A stretch of DNA of 64,000 bases from positions 1-64,000 of the forward strand of contig CALMVO010000122.1 of NCBI GenBank assembly GCA_937873205.1. Direction: 5' to 3'. Positions 29,193-37,886 of this stretch are shown here, one piece after another. The position numbers and the translations under genes are program-made. The notes below the pieces were generated by a model, which saw only the letters and a list, made by a program, of their open reading frames with translations, was not told the DNA's origin and searched no databases. This DNA is from an uncultured Acetobacteraceae bacterium (GTDB lineage: Bacteria; Pseudomonadota; Alphaproteobacteria; Acetobacterales; Acetobacteraceae). Within the stretch, counting starts at the first letter, position 1. Each line of letters begins with the position of its first letter.

Positions 29193-30074
29193 TCACTGGA
29201 TGCGGTAGGCCGCAAGCAGCGACCGCACCCGGCGCGCAGCCTCGGCGCCCTTGATCGAGTCCCGCCACATGCCCTCCGCCACGCGCTGGTGCGTCGAGAC
29301 CGCTTCCGGCGCGCCAGTGACGAGCGCCACGCCGGTCGACGGGCTGCAGCCGGCATCGCTGCGGAATGGGTTGATTGCCAGCGTCGCGCGCTCGCGCTGG
29401 CGCAGCAGCAGGCAGTTGGTCGTGGGCTCGTTGCCGGGCAGCAGGCTGAATTGCAGCCCCATCGGCTCCGTCTCGAACAGGGTGGCGATCGCCTCGACCT
29501 CGATCGCCGCCACCTCGCGGGAGCGCCGGCGCAGGCTGTCGCTGATGGCAAGCCCGCCGCACATGCCCTCGCTCAGCAGGTGCTGCAGCGCCTGTTCGGA
29601 CAGGATGGCGATGATGCCCGGCCGCCGTGACTGATAGACCCGCTTGCGCGTGGACAGGATGCCCAGCATCTGCTCGGCCATCGCACGCGCGGTGGCGGCG
29701 TCGTCGCCGGCCTCGTCGGCGACCTCGAACAGGGCCTGCGTCAGCACGGCGTCGTAGGCGTCCGACGTCGTGAGGTAGCAGAGTGCCGCCCCCAGCTGCA
29801 GGATCTGGTCGGCGCCCTCCTCGATCTGGCGCAGCCGCTCGAAGAAGCCGACGGTGCGGCTGTAGTACTCGACGCCGATGCCGAGCAGCGAGAGCGGCGA
29901 GATCTTGAGCAGCTCCGCCAGCCTCTGGACGGTGTCCAGCTTGATGACCTCGCCCTTCTCGTAACGGTAGAGTGCCGCTCGGGACACGCCGAGGCGGGCC
30001 GCGATCTCCTCGGCACGCATCCCGGACTCCAGACGGTAGGCACGCAGCTGCTGACCTATTTCACTGAGACGCAT
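29193..30074 (-). CDS. XRE-family transcriptional regulator
   Basis: IGQQLRAYRLESGMRAEEIAARLGVSRAALYRYEKGEVIKLDTVQRLAELL. Confidence 0.85.
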   Translation of the reverse strand: MRLSEIGQQLRAYRLESGMRAEEIAARLGVSRAALYRYEKGEVIKLDTVQRLAELLKISPLSLLGIGVEYYSRTVGFFERLRQIEEGADQILQLGAALCYLTTSDAYDAVLTQALFEVADEAGDDAATARAMAEQMLGILSTRKRVYQSRRPGIIAILSEQALQHLLSEGMCGGLAISDSLRRRSREVAAIEVEAIATLFETEPMGLQFSLLPGNEPTTNCLLLRQRERATLAINPFRSDAGCSPSTGVALVTGAPEAVSTHQRVAEGMWRDSIKGAEAARRVRSLLAAYRIQ

Positions 30075-30102
30075 GACGATCCTGCCTGACACGGCGTGTC
30101 TC

Positions 30103-30125
30103 GTTAATCACCCGACCGGATTAAC
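30103..30125. promoter_or_regulatory. Perfect inverted repeat upstream of XRE regulator (candidate operator)
   Basis: GTTAATC-acccgaccg-GATTAAC, 29 bp upstream of the XRE start codon. Confidence 0.45.
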
Positions 30126-30376
30126 ATAAATCTAACGATATGCTGTCCCCATCGCCTTGGCCATGACGAAGTGATCATTCGGCGATACGATTTCGATCTG
30201 ACGTTGCAAGGGTCACACATCGAGAGCCGTGCCGGCAATCGAGTCGCCTGTCGGATCGTGCGGACACGATCTTGATAATGATTTATGCCGCCTTCATGGA
30301 ATAAGGCATCGGATCGCACGGCTTTGCGCCCCGCCCCGGCCGTGACAGGCTGGTACGGACGAACGGGCGGGTATCG

Positions 30377-31498
30377 GTGACGGTGACTGAGCGCATCATG
30401 ATGGGGCTGCTGATCGGCGGCGTCGCCGCCGGCTGCTTCGTGGTGCTCTACCCGTTCTTCTCGGCGATCCTGTGGGCGGCAATCCTCGTCTTCACGACCT
30501 GGCCGGTCTATGTCCGGCTGCGCGCTCGTATCGGGCGCTTCCCGGCCGCCTTCCTGATGATGCTGATGACGGCGCTGCTGGTGGTGCTGCCGATCGGCCT
30601 GGTCGGCTCGGCCGGGGTCGCCGACGCGCCCGGCATGTTGCGCGCGGCGATGAGCCTGGCCGCCCTCGGCCTGCCGCAGCCGCCGCACTGGGTCGCCCAC
30701 GTGCCGCTCGTGGGTCATCAGCTCGCCGAGACCCTGCAGCGCTGGTCGGCCGACCTCAGCCAGGTCGGCGCCACCGTGCAGCCTTATATCGGCACCATCG
30801 TCGCCCGCCTGCTCGGCCTGCTGGTGCAGATCGCGCAGGGGCTGCTGCAGCTGGTGCTGGCGCTGTTCATCGGCTTCTTCTTCTGGATCAGCGGCGACGC
30901 GCTCGGCAGCACGCTCACCGCAATCATCCGCCGCATCGCCGGCTCCTATGCCGACCGGCTGCTCGCCGTCGCCGGCAACACCGTGCGCGGCACCGTCTAC
31001 GGCATCCTCGGCACGGCCATCGTCCAGGGCATCCTCACCGCCGTGGGTTTTACCGTGGCCGGGGTGCCGAGCCCGGTGCTGTTCGGCGGCATCGCCGCCT
31101 TCGTCGCCGTGCTGCCGATCGGGGCGCCGCTGGTCTGGGTGCCGGCGGCACTCTGGCTGGCGCTCACGCACCATCTCGGCCGCGGCATCTTCCTCGGCCT
31201 CTATGGCGTGCTGGCGATCTCCGGCGCCGACCATGTGATCCGGCCGATGTTCATCGCCCGCGGCGCGCAGCTGCCCTACCTGCTGACCGTGCTGGGCGTG
31301 CTGGGAGGCGTGCTCAGCTTCGGCGGGCTGGGCATCTTCCTAGGCCCGGTCCTGCTCGGCGTCGGCTATACGCTCGCCGTCGAGTTCGCCGCCGTGCCGC
31401 ACCTGCCGCCGGCGGCCCTACCGGCCATGCGACGACCGCCGCCCGCGCGCCCAGCCGCGGCGACGCTGTCGGAACGATCTGGTCCGGCCGGCGATTGA
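30377..31498 (+). CDS. AI-2E family transporter
   Basis: polytopic protein; IVQGILTAVGFTVAGVPSPVLFGGIAAFVAVLPIGAPLVWVPAALWL. Confidence 0.88.
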   Translation: MTVTERIMMGLLIGGVAAGCFVVLYPFFSAILWAAILVFTTWPVYVRLRARIGRFPAAFLMMLMTALLVVLPIGLVGSAGVADAPGMLRAAMSLAALGLPQPPHWVAHVPLVGHQLAETLQRWSADLSQVGATVQPYIGTIVARLLGLLVQIAQGLLQLVLALFIGFFFWISGDALGSTLTAIIRRIAGSYADRLLAVAGNTVRGTVYGILGTAIVQGILTAVGFTVAGVPSPVLFGGIAAFVAVLPIGAPLVWVPAALWLALTHHLGRGIFLGLYGVLAISGADHVIRPMFIARGAQLPYLLTVLGVLGGVLSFGGLGIFLGPVLLGVGYTLAVEFAAVPHLPPAALPAMRRPPPARPAAATLSERSGPAGD

Positions 31499-31504
31499 GC
31501 TGCG

Positions 31505-32236
31505 ATGCACCAGAGCGCCGTCGCCCCAGCCCAGCCCGCCGCGCGCGACGGGACGGGGACGCACGACACGGTGCCCCGCGACACCGTGCCCCGCGACACC
31601 GTGCCCCGCGACACCGTGCCCCGCGACACCGTGCCCCGCGACACCGTGATCGTGAGCTGGAACCTGCTCCGCACCGTCGGCGCCTCGATCGAGGACGTGA
31701 TCCGGCTGATCGAGACGGAGCGGCCCGACCTGTTGCTGATGCAGGAGGCCACGCGCGAGATCGACCGGCTCGAGCCCCGTGTCGGCGGCCATTACGCCCG
31801 CTCGCCGCTGCCCGGCCGCATCCACGGCGTCGCCTGCTGGAGCCCGACGCCGTTCCGTACCCTGCCGTCGGTGCATCCGCTGCAGCCCGGCACCCTGATC
31901 CGGCGCGTCTGCCAGGTGATCGACCTTGACGGCTTCTCGGTGGCCAACGTCCATCTGTCGCACGGCCAGGTGCTGAACCGACGCCAGCTGCGCCTGATCG
32001 CCACCTTCCTGCCCGCCCGCGGTGCGGTGCTCGGCGACTTCAACCTGGTCGGGCCGGCGCTGCTGCCGGGCTTCCGCGACATCGGTCCGCGCGGCCCGAC
32101 CCACCGCATGGCCGACATGCTGCCGATCCGCCTCGATCGCTGCCTGGCCCGGGGCCTCGACTGCATCGAATCCCGGATCCTGCCGCACCGCCCGTCCGAC
32201 CACCATCCGATCCGGGTGGTGCTGCGACGGCCTTGA
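31505..32236 (+). CDS. Endonuclease/exonuclease/phosphatase family protein
   Basis: VIVSWNLLRTVG, LLLMQEATREI, ANVHLSHG, AVLGDFNL, DHHPIRVVL. Confidence 0.82.
   Translation: MHQSAVAPAQPAARDGTGTHDTVPRDTVPRDTVPRDTVPRDTVPRDTVIVSWNLLRTVGASIEDVIRLIETERPDLLLMQEATREIDRLEPRVGGHYARSPLPGRIHGVACWSPTPFRTLPSVHPLQPGTLIRRVCQVIDLDGFSVANVHLSHGQVLNRRQLRLIATFLPARGAVLGDFNLVGPALLPGFRDIGPRGPTHRMADMLPIRLDRCLARGLDCIESRILPHRPSDHHPIRVVLRRP
31565..31648 (+). repeat. 15-bp in-frame tandem repeat (about 5.6 units)
   Basis: GACACCGTGCCCCGC repeated, encodes (DTVPR)n. Confidence 0.95.
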
Positions 32237-32338
32237 GGTGCCGCGCCGTGGCCCCGGAGCCCGGTTGACTATCTTGTCTGGCCGGCAAGGCCTCTACCCG
32301 TCGAGCGCACGCGCACGTCCGTGCCGCAGGACGGGCTG

Positions 32339-33298
32339 ATGGACTACTTCGCCGCCCTTCGCGCCTTCGTCCGCACCGCCGATCTCGGCACGTTCTCCGG
32401 TGCCGCGGCGGAACTGGGCGTCAAGGTCTCGACCGTCTCGCGCTCGATCGGCGCGCTGGAGACCGATCTCGGCGCGGCCCTGTTCAACCGCTCCACCCGA
32501 GGGCTGCACCTGACCGAGATCGGCACGTCGCTCCACGAGCGCGCGGGCCGGCTTCTCGCTGATCTGGACGATGCCCGCGACGTGGCCCGCTCGCTGAACC
32601 GGCACCCCAACGGCCTGCTGCGCCTCAACGCGCCCACCGCGTTCGGCCGCCGCCATATCATGCCCCACCTCCCCGCGTTCCTGACCGCCTTTCCGGAGAT
32701 CCGCATCGAGGTCGTCCTCGCCGATGCCCATGTCGACCTGATTGAGAGCGGCACGGACGTCGCGGTTCGGATCGGCGCCTTGCCGGACTCGGCCCTGATC
32801 GCGAGGTCGCTGGCGCCGCAACGCCGGGTGCTTGTGGCCGAGCCGGGCTGGCTGGCCCGCCACGGCGCGCCGGCCGGTCCAGACGGCCTCGATCGCCTCG
32901 ACTGCCTGTCGCCGTCGGCGCATCCGGTGCGGACCTGGCACTGCAGGCGATCAGACGGCGCCGGCGAGCCGGCGTCGCTGCGGTTAAGCGGACGGGTCAG
33001 CGTCAACGACCTGGAGGCTCTGCGCGGGGCCGCGCTGGACGGGCTAGGCGTGGCGCTGCTGCCGACGTGGCTGGTGGCCGAGGAGCTGCGGGACGGCCGG
33101 CTGGCGACGGTCCTGCCCGACTGGAACTGGACCGTCGCCGCCGGTCCGGAGCCCGCGATCCGGGGCGTCTATCCGCCGAAGAAGATCGTGGCGCCCAAGG
33201 TGCGCGCCTTCCTCGACTTCCTCGCACGGCGGATCGGCTCGCCACCGTATTGGGACGCCGCCGATCTGGCGCATGCCGTGTCGCCTTCGGTCGGCTGA
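32339..33298 (+). CDS. LysR-family transcriptional regulator
   Basis: MDYFAALRAFVRTADLGTFSGAAAELGVKVSTVSRSIGALETDLGAALFNRSTRGLHLTEIG plus effector domain. Confidence 0.9.
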   Translation: MDYFAALRAFVRTADLGTFSGAAAELGVKVSTVSRSIGALETDLGAALFNRSTRGLHLTEIGTSLHERAGRLLADLDDARDVARSLNRHPNGLLRLNAPTAFGRRHIMPHLPAFLTAFPEIRIEVVLADAHVDLIESGTDVAVRIGALPDSALIARSLAPQRRVLVAEPGWLARHGAPAGPDGLDRLDCLSPSAHPVRTWHCRRSDGAGEPASLRLSGRVSVNDLEALRGAALDGLGVALLPTWLVAEELRDGRLATVLPDWNWTVAAGPEPAIRGVYPPKKIVAPKVRAFLDFLARRIGSPPYWDAADLAHAVSPSVG

Positions 33299-33411
33299 CA
33301 TGCCGCCCGACGCAAAGATCCTTTGCCGGACCGGTGCTTATCGCGGGTCGTCTCGCAGGACCAAGTGACCGGACGCGGCGCACCGATGCGCCGCTTCAGG
33401 AGGATCTCGCG

Positions 33412-33888
33412 ATGGATAGCTTGGCCTTGAACCACGCCGCGGCCGATACCGTCGACGCGCCCGTCGATGACGGCACGGCGGCGGCGCAGTATTTCGAGTA
33501 CAGCAAGGCCGCCAACCCGGTCCGGGCCAGCCTGACGCCGCACATCCCGTTCGATGTCTTCCCGGCCTCGCTCTACGCCGACGGGCCGACCCGCGTGGTC
33601 CCGCTCGACATCAGCGCGCAGCTGAAGTGCGCGAGCCCGGCGACCGGGCCGGATCTGTGCGCCAACTTCATCCGCATCCTGGACGGCGAGCACGTCACGC
33701 TGGAGCCGAACGCAACGTCGATGGTGTTCTACGCCATCCGCGGCTCCGGCACCGCGCAGTCGTCGGGCGAGACCCTGCGGTGGAGCGCCGGCGACTTCTT
33801 CACGACGCCCGGCTCCGGTCCGACCCGTCTCGCCGCGTCCGCCGATGCGGCGCTCTATTACGTCAACGACGCGCCGCTGCTGACCTAG
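33412..33888 (+). pseudogene. Bicupin (gentisate-dioxygenase-like) protein, N-terminal half, truncated by MITE
   Basis: ends ..ALYYVNDAPLLT-TAG at MITE left end; continues as YFGATVDRARF after MITE. Confidence 0.85.
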
Positions 33889-33991
33889 AGGATGATCCGA
33901 TCGCTTAGGCTCACGGATCATCCTCTAGCTTGTTGTTTTGACGAGCATCTTTATCCGATCGAACGAGTCCGTTCGATCGGATGATGCTCTA
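33886..33991 (+). mobile_element. MITE-like palindromic element copy 3 (inside bicupin gene)
   Basis: ACC-TA-GAGGATGATCC...GGATGATGCTC-TA-TTTCGGC; removal restores LLT-Y-FGA reading frame. Confidence 0.93.
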
Positions 33992-34472
33992 TTTCGGCGC
34001 CACGGTCGATCGGGCCCGCTTTCGGCCGACCCTGTATCCGGCGGAGCGGGCGAACCGCGAGCTGGCCCTGGTGGCGAACGACCCGTCGGCGGCGGAGCGC
34101 AGTCGAGTCAGCGTCCTGCTCGCCAACAGCGAGTTCCCGCTGACGCGCACGGTGACGCACGTGCTCTGGGCGATGTACGGCATGATCGGTGCCGGCACCG
34201 CGCAGAAGCCGCACCGGCACCAGTCGATCGCGCTCGACTTCATCGTCTCGTGCGAGCCGGGCTGCTACAGCCTGCTCGGCCAGCGACTGGACGACGAGGG
34301 CAGGATCGCCGCCCCGACGCGGGTGGACTGGCATTCCGGCTGCGTCTTCATCACGCCGCCCGGCTACTGGCATGCCCACGTCAACGAGTCCGGCCGGGAG
34401 GCGCGCCTGATCCCGATCCAGGATGCGGGCCTGCAGACCTATCTGCGGACCCTGGACATCCGCTTCTCGTAG
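33981..34472 (+). CDS. Bicupin protein, C-terminal half; ORF initiates inside the MITE
   Basis: MML-YFGATVDRARFRPTLYPAERANRELALV...QKPHRHQSIALDFIVSCEPGCYSLLG. Confidence 0.7.
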   Translation: MMLYFGATVDRARFRPTLYPAERANRELALVANDPSAAERSRVSVLLANSEFPLTRTVTHVLWAMYGMIGAGTAQKPHRHQSIALDFIVSCEPGCYSLLGQRLDDEGRIAAPTRVDWHSGCVFITPPGYWHAHVNESGREARLIPIQDAGLQTYLRTLDIRFS

Positions 34473-34528
34473 GACACGGCTGGACCATCCGACGTCCCCG
34501 CCGCGACGAGCTGGTGCTGCCGGTTCCG

Positions 34529-35953
34529 CTACAGATAGGGCAGCATCAGCCGCGCGCCGGAGTCCCGCAGCCGGTGCAGGAAGTTGCGGCCGTCCAGGTC
34601 GGCCTGGGTCTGCCGGACATGCCGGTGCGCGCAGATGAAGCCCTCGATCCCCGCGGTCGCCGCCTGGTCGTAGATCTCGACGTTGAGCTCGAAGTTCAGC
34701 CGCAGGCTGCGCACGTCGAGATTCGAGCTGCCGATCAACGCCCAGGCGCCGTCGATCGTCATCAGCTTCGAATGGTTGAACGGCGGCCGCGCCAGCCAGA
34801 ACCGGACGCCGGCCTCGAACAGCGGTCCGTTGTTGGCGTCGCGCGCCCAGTCCACCGACTTCTGGTTGCTGGCCATCGGCATCACGACGTCGATCTCGAC
34901 GCCGCGCATCGCCGCCATCGCCAGCACCGTCAGCAGCCGTTCGTCGGGCAGGAAATACGGCGTCATGATCCGCAGCGAATGGCGCGCGGTCGTGATCGCC
35001 TGCATCATCGTGAACTCGATCTTCTCGATGTCGGTGTCCGGACCCGAGGTGACCACCCGCATCAGCGCGTCGCCATCCTCCTCGCCTTCCACCTGCTCGG
35101 GAAAGAAGCGGTGGTCCAGCTCGGTCCCGGTGCTGAACGACCAGTCCTTCGCGAACGCCTCCGACAGCTGATGCACGATCGGCCCGCGCAGCTGGAAATG
35201 CGTGTCCGAGACCGGATGGCGTGGATGCAGCGCCATCACGTTTGCGGCCGCGATGTTCATGCCGCCGGCGAAACCGATTCGCCCGTCCACCACCAGAACC
35301 TTCTTGTGGGTGCGCAGGTTGATGAACGGCATTCGCCAGGGCAGCACCGAATGCATGAAGCGCGCGGTCGGCACGCCGCCGGCCCGCAGCCGCTCGGCCG
35401 CGCGGCAGCGGAGGTAGCCGCTGCCGACCCCGTCCACCATCACGCGGACCTCGACGCCGCGCCCGGCGGCGGCCACCAGCGCGTCCACGAAATGACTGCC
35501 CTCCGCGTCGTCGTGGAACAGGTAGGAGCTCAGCGCCACCGTACTGCTGGCGTTTTCGATCGCGTCCAGCATCACCGGATAGGCGCTGTCGCCGTCGTGG
35601 TAGCGCTCCACGCTGTTGCCGCCGAGCAGCTTGCGGCCGGTCAGCCGGCCCACCGCCTCCGACAGCAGCAGATACTCGCCCTGCGGCGCCCGCTCGGGCG
35701 TCCGGACATCGTGCCGGCTCGCCCATTGCCGCCCGCGGCTGAGCCGCCTGGCCAGCCGCCGCACCCGGTTGATGCCGAACATTGTGTAGAGGATCGCCCC
35801 CGTCAGCGGCGCTAGCCATGCCAGCCCGATCCAGCCGATCGCCGAGCCGATGTCGCGCTTGATGCGCAGCACGTGCAGCGTCACCAGCATCGACAGCACC
35901 AGCCGCGAAGGCCACAACAGATCGTGCAAGGTGGTCCAGAACATGTGGATCAC
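34529..35953 (-). CDS. cls: Cardiolipin synthase / phospholipase D family
   Basis: two HKD motifs: RTHKKVLVVDGRIGFAGGMNI and FNHSKLMTIDGAWALIGSSNLD. Confidence 0.92.
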   Translation of the reverse strand: MIHMFWTTLHDLLWPSRLVLSMLVTLHVLRIKRDIGSAIGWIGLAWLAPLTGAILYTMFGINRVRRLARRLSRGRQWASRHDVRTPERAPQGEYLLLSEAVGRLTGRKLLGGNSVERYHDGDSAYPVMLDAIENASSTVALSSYLFHDDAEGSHFVDALVAAAGRGVEVRVMVDGVGSGYLRCRAAERLRAGGVPTARFMHSVLPWRMPFINLRTHKKVLVVDGRIGFAGGMNIAAANVMALHPRHPVSDTHFQLRGPIVHQLSEAFAKDWSFSTGTELDHRFFPEQVEGEEDGDALMRVVTSGPDTDIEKIEFTMMQAITTARHSLRIMTPYFLPDERLLTVLAMAAMRGVEIDVVMPMASNQKSVDWARDANNGPLFEAGVRFWLARPPFNHSKLMTIDGAWALIGSSNLDVRSLRLNFELNVEIYDQAATAGIEGFICAHRHVRQTQADLDGRNFLHRLRDSGARLMLPYL

Positions 35954-35960
35954 GAGTCAT

Positions 35961-36013
35961 GGCCAGGGGCTTTGCCCCTGGACCCCACCAAAGGCGGAGC
36001 CTTTGGAAACCAT
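35961..36013 (+). repeat. Palindromic repeat family 2, copy B (left half only)
   Basis: GGCCAGGGGCTTTGCCCCTGGACCCCACCAAAGGCGGAGCCTTTGGAAACCA. Confidence 0.8.
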
Positions 36014-36093
36014 TTGGAAGGTTCGGGCGGCGTAAGATCCCTCGGGCGGCAGAGCGGTGGGTGCAAGGGATCGTCCTGAAGGCCGGAGGGTGC

Positions 36094-36495
36094 GTGGCGA
36101 TACGATGCGGTCCCGAACCGGCTTTGACCAGGGGACGAGCCGCCTGGCGTCGCGGCATGGATGCCGAGGCCGCCGCCTGCAACGCCCTCGAGCGTGACGG
36201 CTGGACCATCCTGATGCGCCGCGCCCGCACCTCCTGCGGCGAGATTGACATCGTCGCCGAACGCTCGGATGCGCTGCTCGCCTTCGTCGAGGTGAAGGCG
36301 CGGCCGGCGCTGAGCGCCGCCGCCGCGGCCCTGTCGCCGCGCCAGCAGGGCCGCCTGCTCCGCGCCGCCGAGATCCTGCTGGCGACGCATCCTGACTGGA
36401 CCCATGACGGCATCCGCTTCGACCTGCTGCTGGTCGATCCCTCCGGCACCGTCCGCCGCATTGCCGACGCCTTCCGCCACGAACAGCCGGCCTGA
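36094..36495 (+). CDS. yraN: YraN family (UPF0102) nuclease-like protein (start uncertain)
   Basis: GWTILMRRARTSCGEIDIVAERSDALLAFVEVKARPALSAA. Confidence 0.85.
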   Translation: MAIRCGPEPALTRGRAAWRRGMDAEAAACNALERDGWTILMRRARTSCGEIDIVAERSDALLAFVEVKARPALSAAAAALSPRQQGRLLRAAEILLATHPDWTHDGIRFDLLLVDPSGTVRRIADAFRHEQPA

Positions 36496-36561
36496 TGTCC
36501 CGAGACGCTTCGTCACCCGGCGACATGCTCCGAGTCGGCCCCGCCGCGTAGTGTCACCGCC

Positions 36562-37881
36562 ATGCTGACCAGCGCCGTGCACGCGTCCATCCGCTTCGGC
36601 CTCGGACCCCGGCCGTCCGAGGCGCTGCCGTCCGAGCCGCGGGACTGGCTCGCGGCGCAGCTGCGGGGGCCCGATCCGGCACGCTTTCCGGACAGCCTGC
36701 CCAGCACCGCCGATGGGCTGTTGATGCTGCGCGAGCAGCGCCACCTGAAGCCGCCACCGGGACAGTCGCTGGTCGAGCCGCTGTTTCGCGCCGATGCCCA
36801 GGCCCAGCTCGACGTGCTGCTGACCGCGGAGGCGCCGTTCCGCGAACGGCTGGTCTGGTTCTGGGCCAACCACTTCACCGTCAGCACCCGCCAGGGCGGC
36901 ACCCGGCCGATCGCCGGCGCCTTCGTCCGCGAGGCGATCCGGCCGCACGTCACCGGCCGCTTCACCGACATGCTGCTGGCGGTGATGCGCCATCCGGCCA
37001 TGCTGCTCTACCTGGACAATGAATCCTCGGTTGGCCCGGACAGCCCGGCCGGACAGACGGCCCACCGCGGCCTGAACGAGAACCTCGGCCGCGAGTGCCT
37101 GGAGCTGCACACCGTGAGCCCAGCCGCGGGCTATACCCAGGCGGACGTGACCGCGTTCGCCACCATCCTCACCGGCTGGTCGATCGACCGCGCCGCGGCC
37201 GAGCCGGGGTTCCTGTTCCGCCCGCGGGCGCACGAGCCCGGCGACAAGGTGCTGATGGGCCGCACGTTTCCCGAGGGCGAGGATGGCGGCATCCTGGCCC
37301 TCGACTTCCTCGGCACACATCCGGCCACCTATCGCCACCTGGCGCAGAAGCTGGCGGTCCACTTCGTCTCCGACGCGCCGTCGCCGCAGGACGTCGCCAC
37401 CATCGCCCGGGCGCTGCAGCGCTCGCAGGGCGATCTCGGCATCGCCGCGGCCGCGGTGATCGAGCTGCCGTCGGCCTGGCACCCGGGTACTAAGTTCCGC
37501 AGCCCGTTCGACCACGTGGTGGCGACGCTGCGTGCGCTCGATCTGCCGCCCGGCCCCGGCCCGGCGCCGGGCGATCCCAGGCCGGGCGGGCGCTTCATCC
37601 CCGGCATGCTGGCCGGGCTCGGCCAGCCAGTCTGGGGGGCACCGCTACCGAACGGCTGGCCGGATCGCGCCGTCGACTGGGCGGGCCCGGAGGCGATGCT
37701 GCAGCGGGTCGACTGGAGCTACCGGATCAGCGCGCATGCCGAGGCCGAGCCTGCCCGCATCGCCGAAGCAAGCCTGGGGCCGCTGCTGCGGCCGCAGACC
37801 GCCGCCGGGCTCGCCGCCGCCGGCGACCGGCGCGACGCGCTGACCCTGCTGTTCACCTCGCCGGAATTCCAGAGGCGCTGA
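36562..37881 (+). CDS. DUF1800 domain-containing protein
   Basis: FRERLVWFWANHFTVSTR..., NENLGRECLELHTVSPAAGYTQADVTAFATILTGW. Confidence 0.9.
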   Translation: MLTSAVHASIRFGLGPRPSEALPSEPRDWLAAQLRGPDPARFPDSLPSTADGLLMLREQRHLKPPPGQSLVEPLFRADAQAQLDVLLTAEAPFRERLVWFWANHFTVSTRQGGTRPIAGAFVREAIRPHVTGRFTDMLLAVMRHPAMLLYLDNESSVGPDSPAGQTAHRGLNENLGRECLELHTVSPAAGYTQADVTAFATILTGWSIDRAAAEPGFLFRPRAHEPGDKVLMGRTFPEGEDGGILALDFLGTHPATYRHLAQKLAVHFVSDAPSPQDVATIARALQRSQGDLGIAAAAVIELPSAWHPGTKFRSPFDHVVATLRALDLPPGPGPAPGDPRPGGRFIPGMLAGLGQPVWGAPLPNGWPDRAVDWAGPEAMLQRVDWSYRISAHAEAEPARIAEASLGPLLRPQTAAGLAAAGDRRDALTLLFTSPEFQRR

Positions 37882-37886
37882 TCCCC

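Noticed and set aside
31565-31648. Possible CRISPR array at the 15-bp repeats
   Set aside because: Units are too short, contiguous without spacers and in frame with a CDS; it is a VNTR.
33886-33991. MITE copies interpreted simply as Rho-independent terminators
   Set aside because: No U-tract, TA duplications, conserved TIRs and an intragenic copy all fit a mobile element better, although hairpins could still affect transcription or mRNA decay.
33951-36461. 836-aa minus-strand ORF spanning the cardiolipin synthase region
   Set aside because: Wrong frame of cls; composition typical of a shadow ORF.
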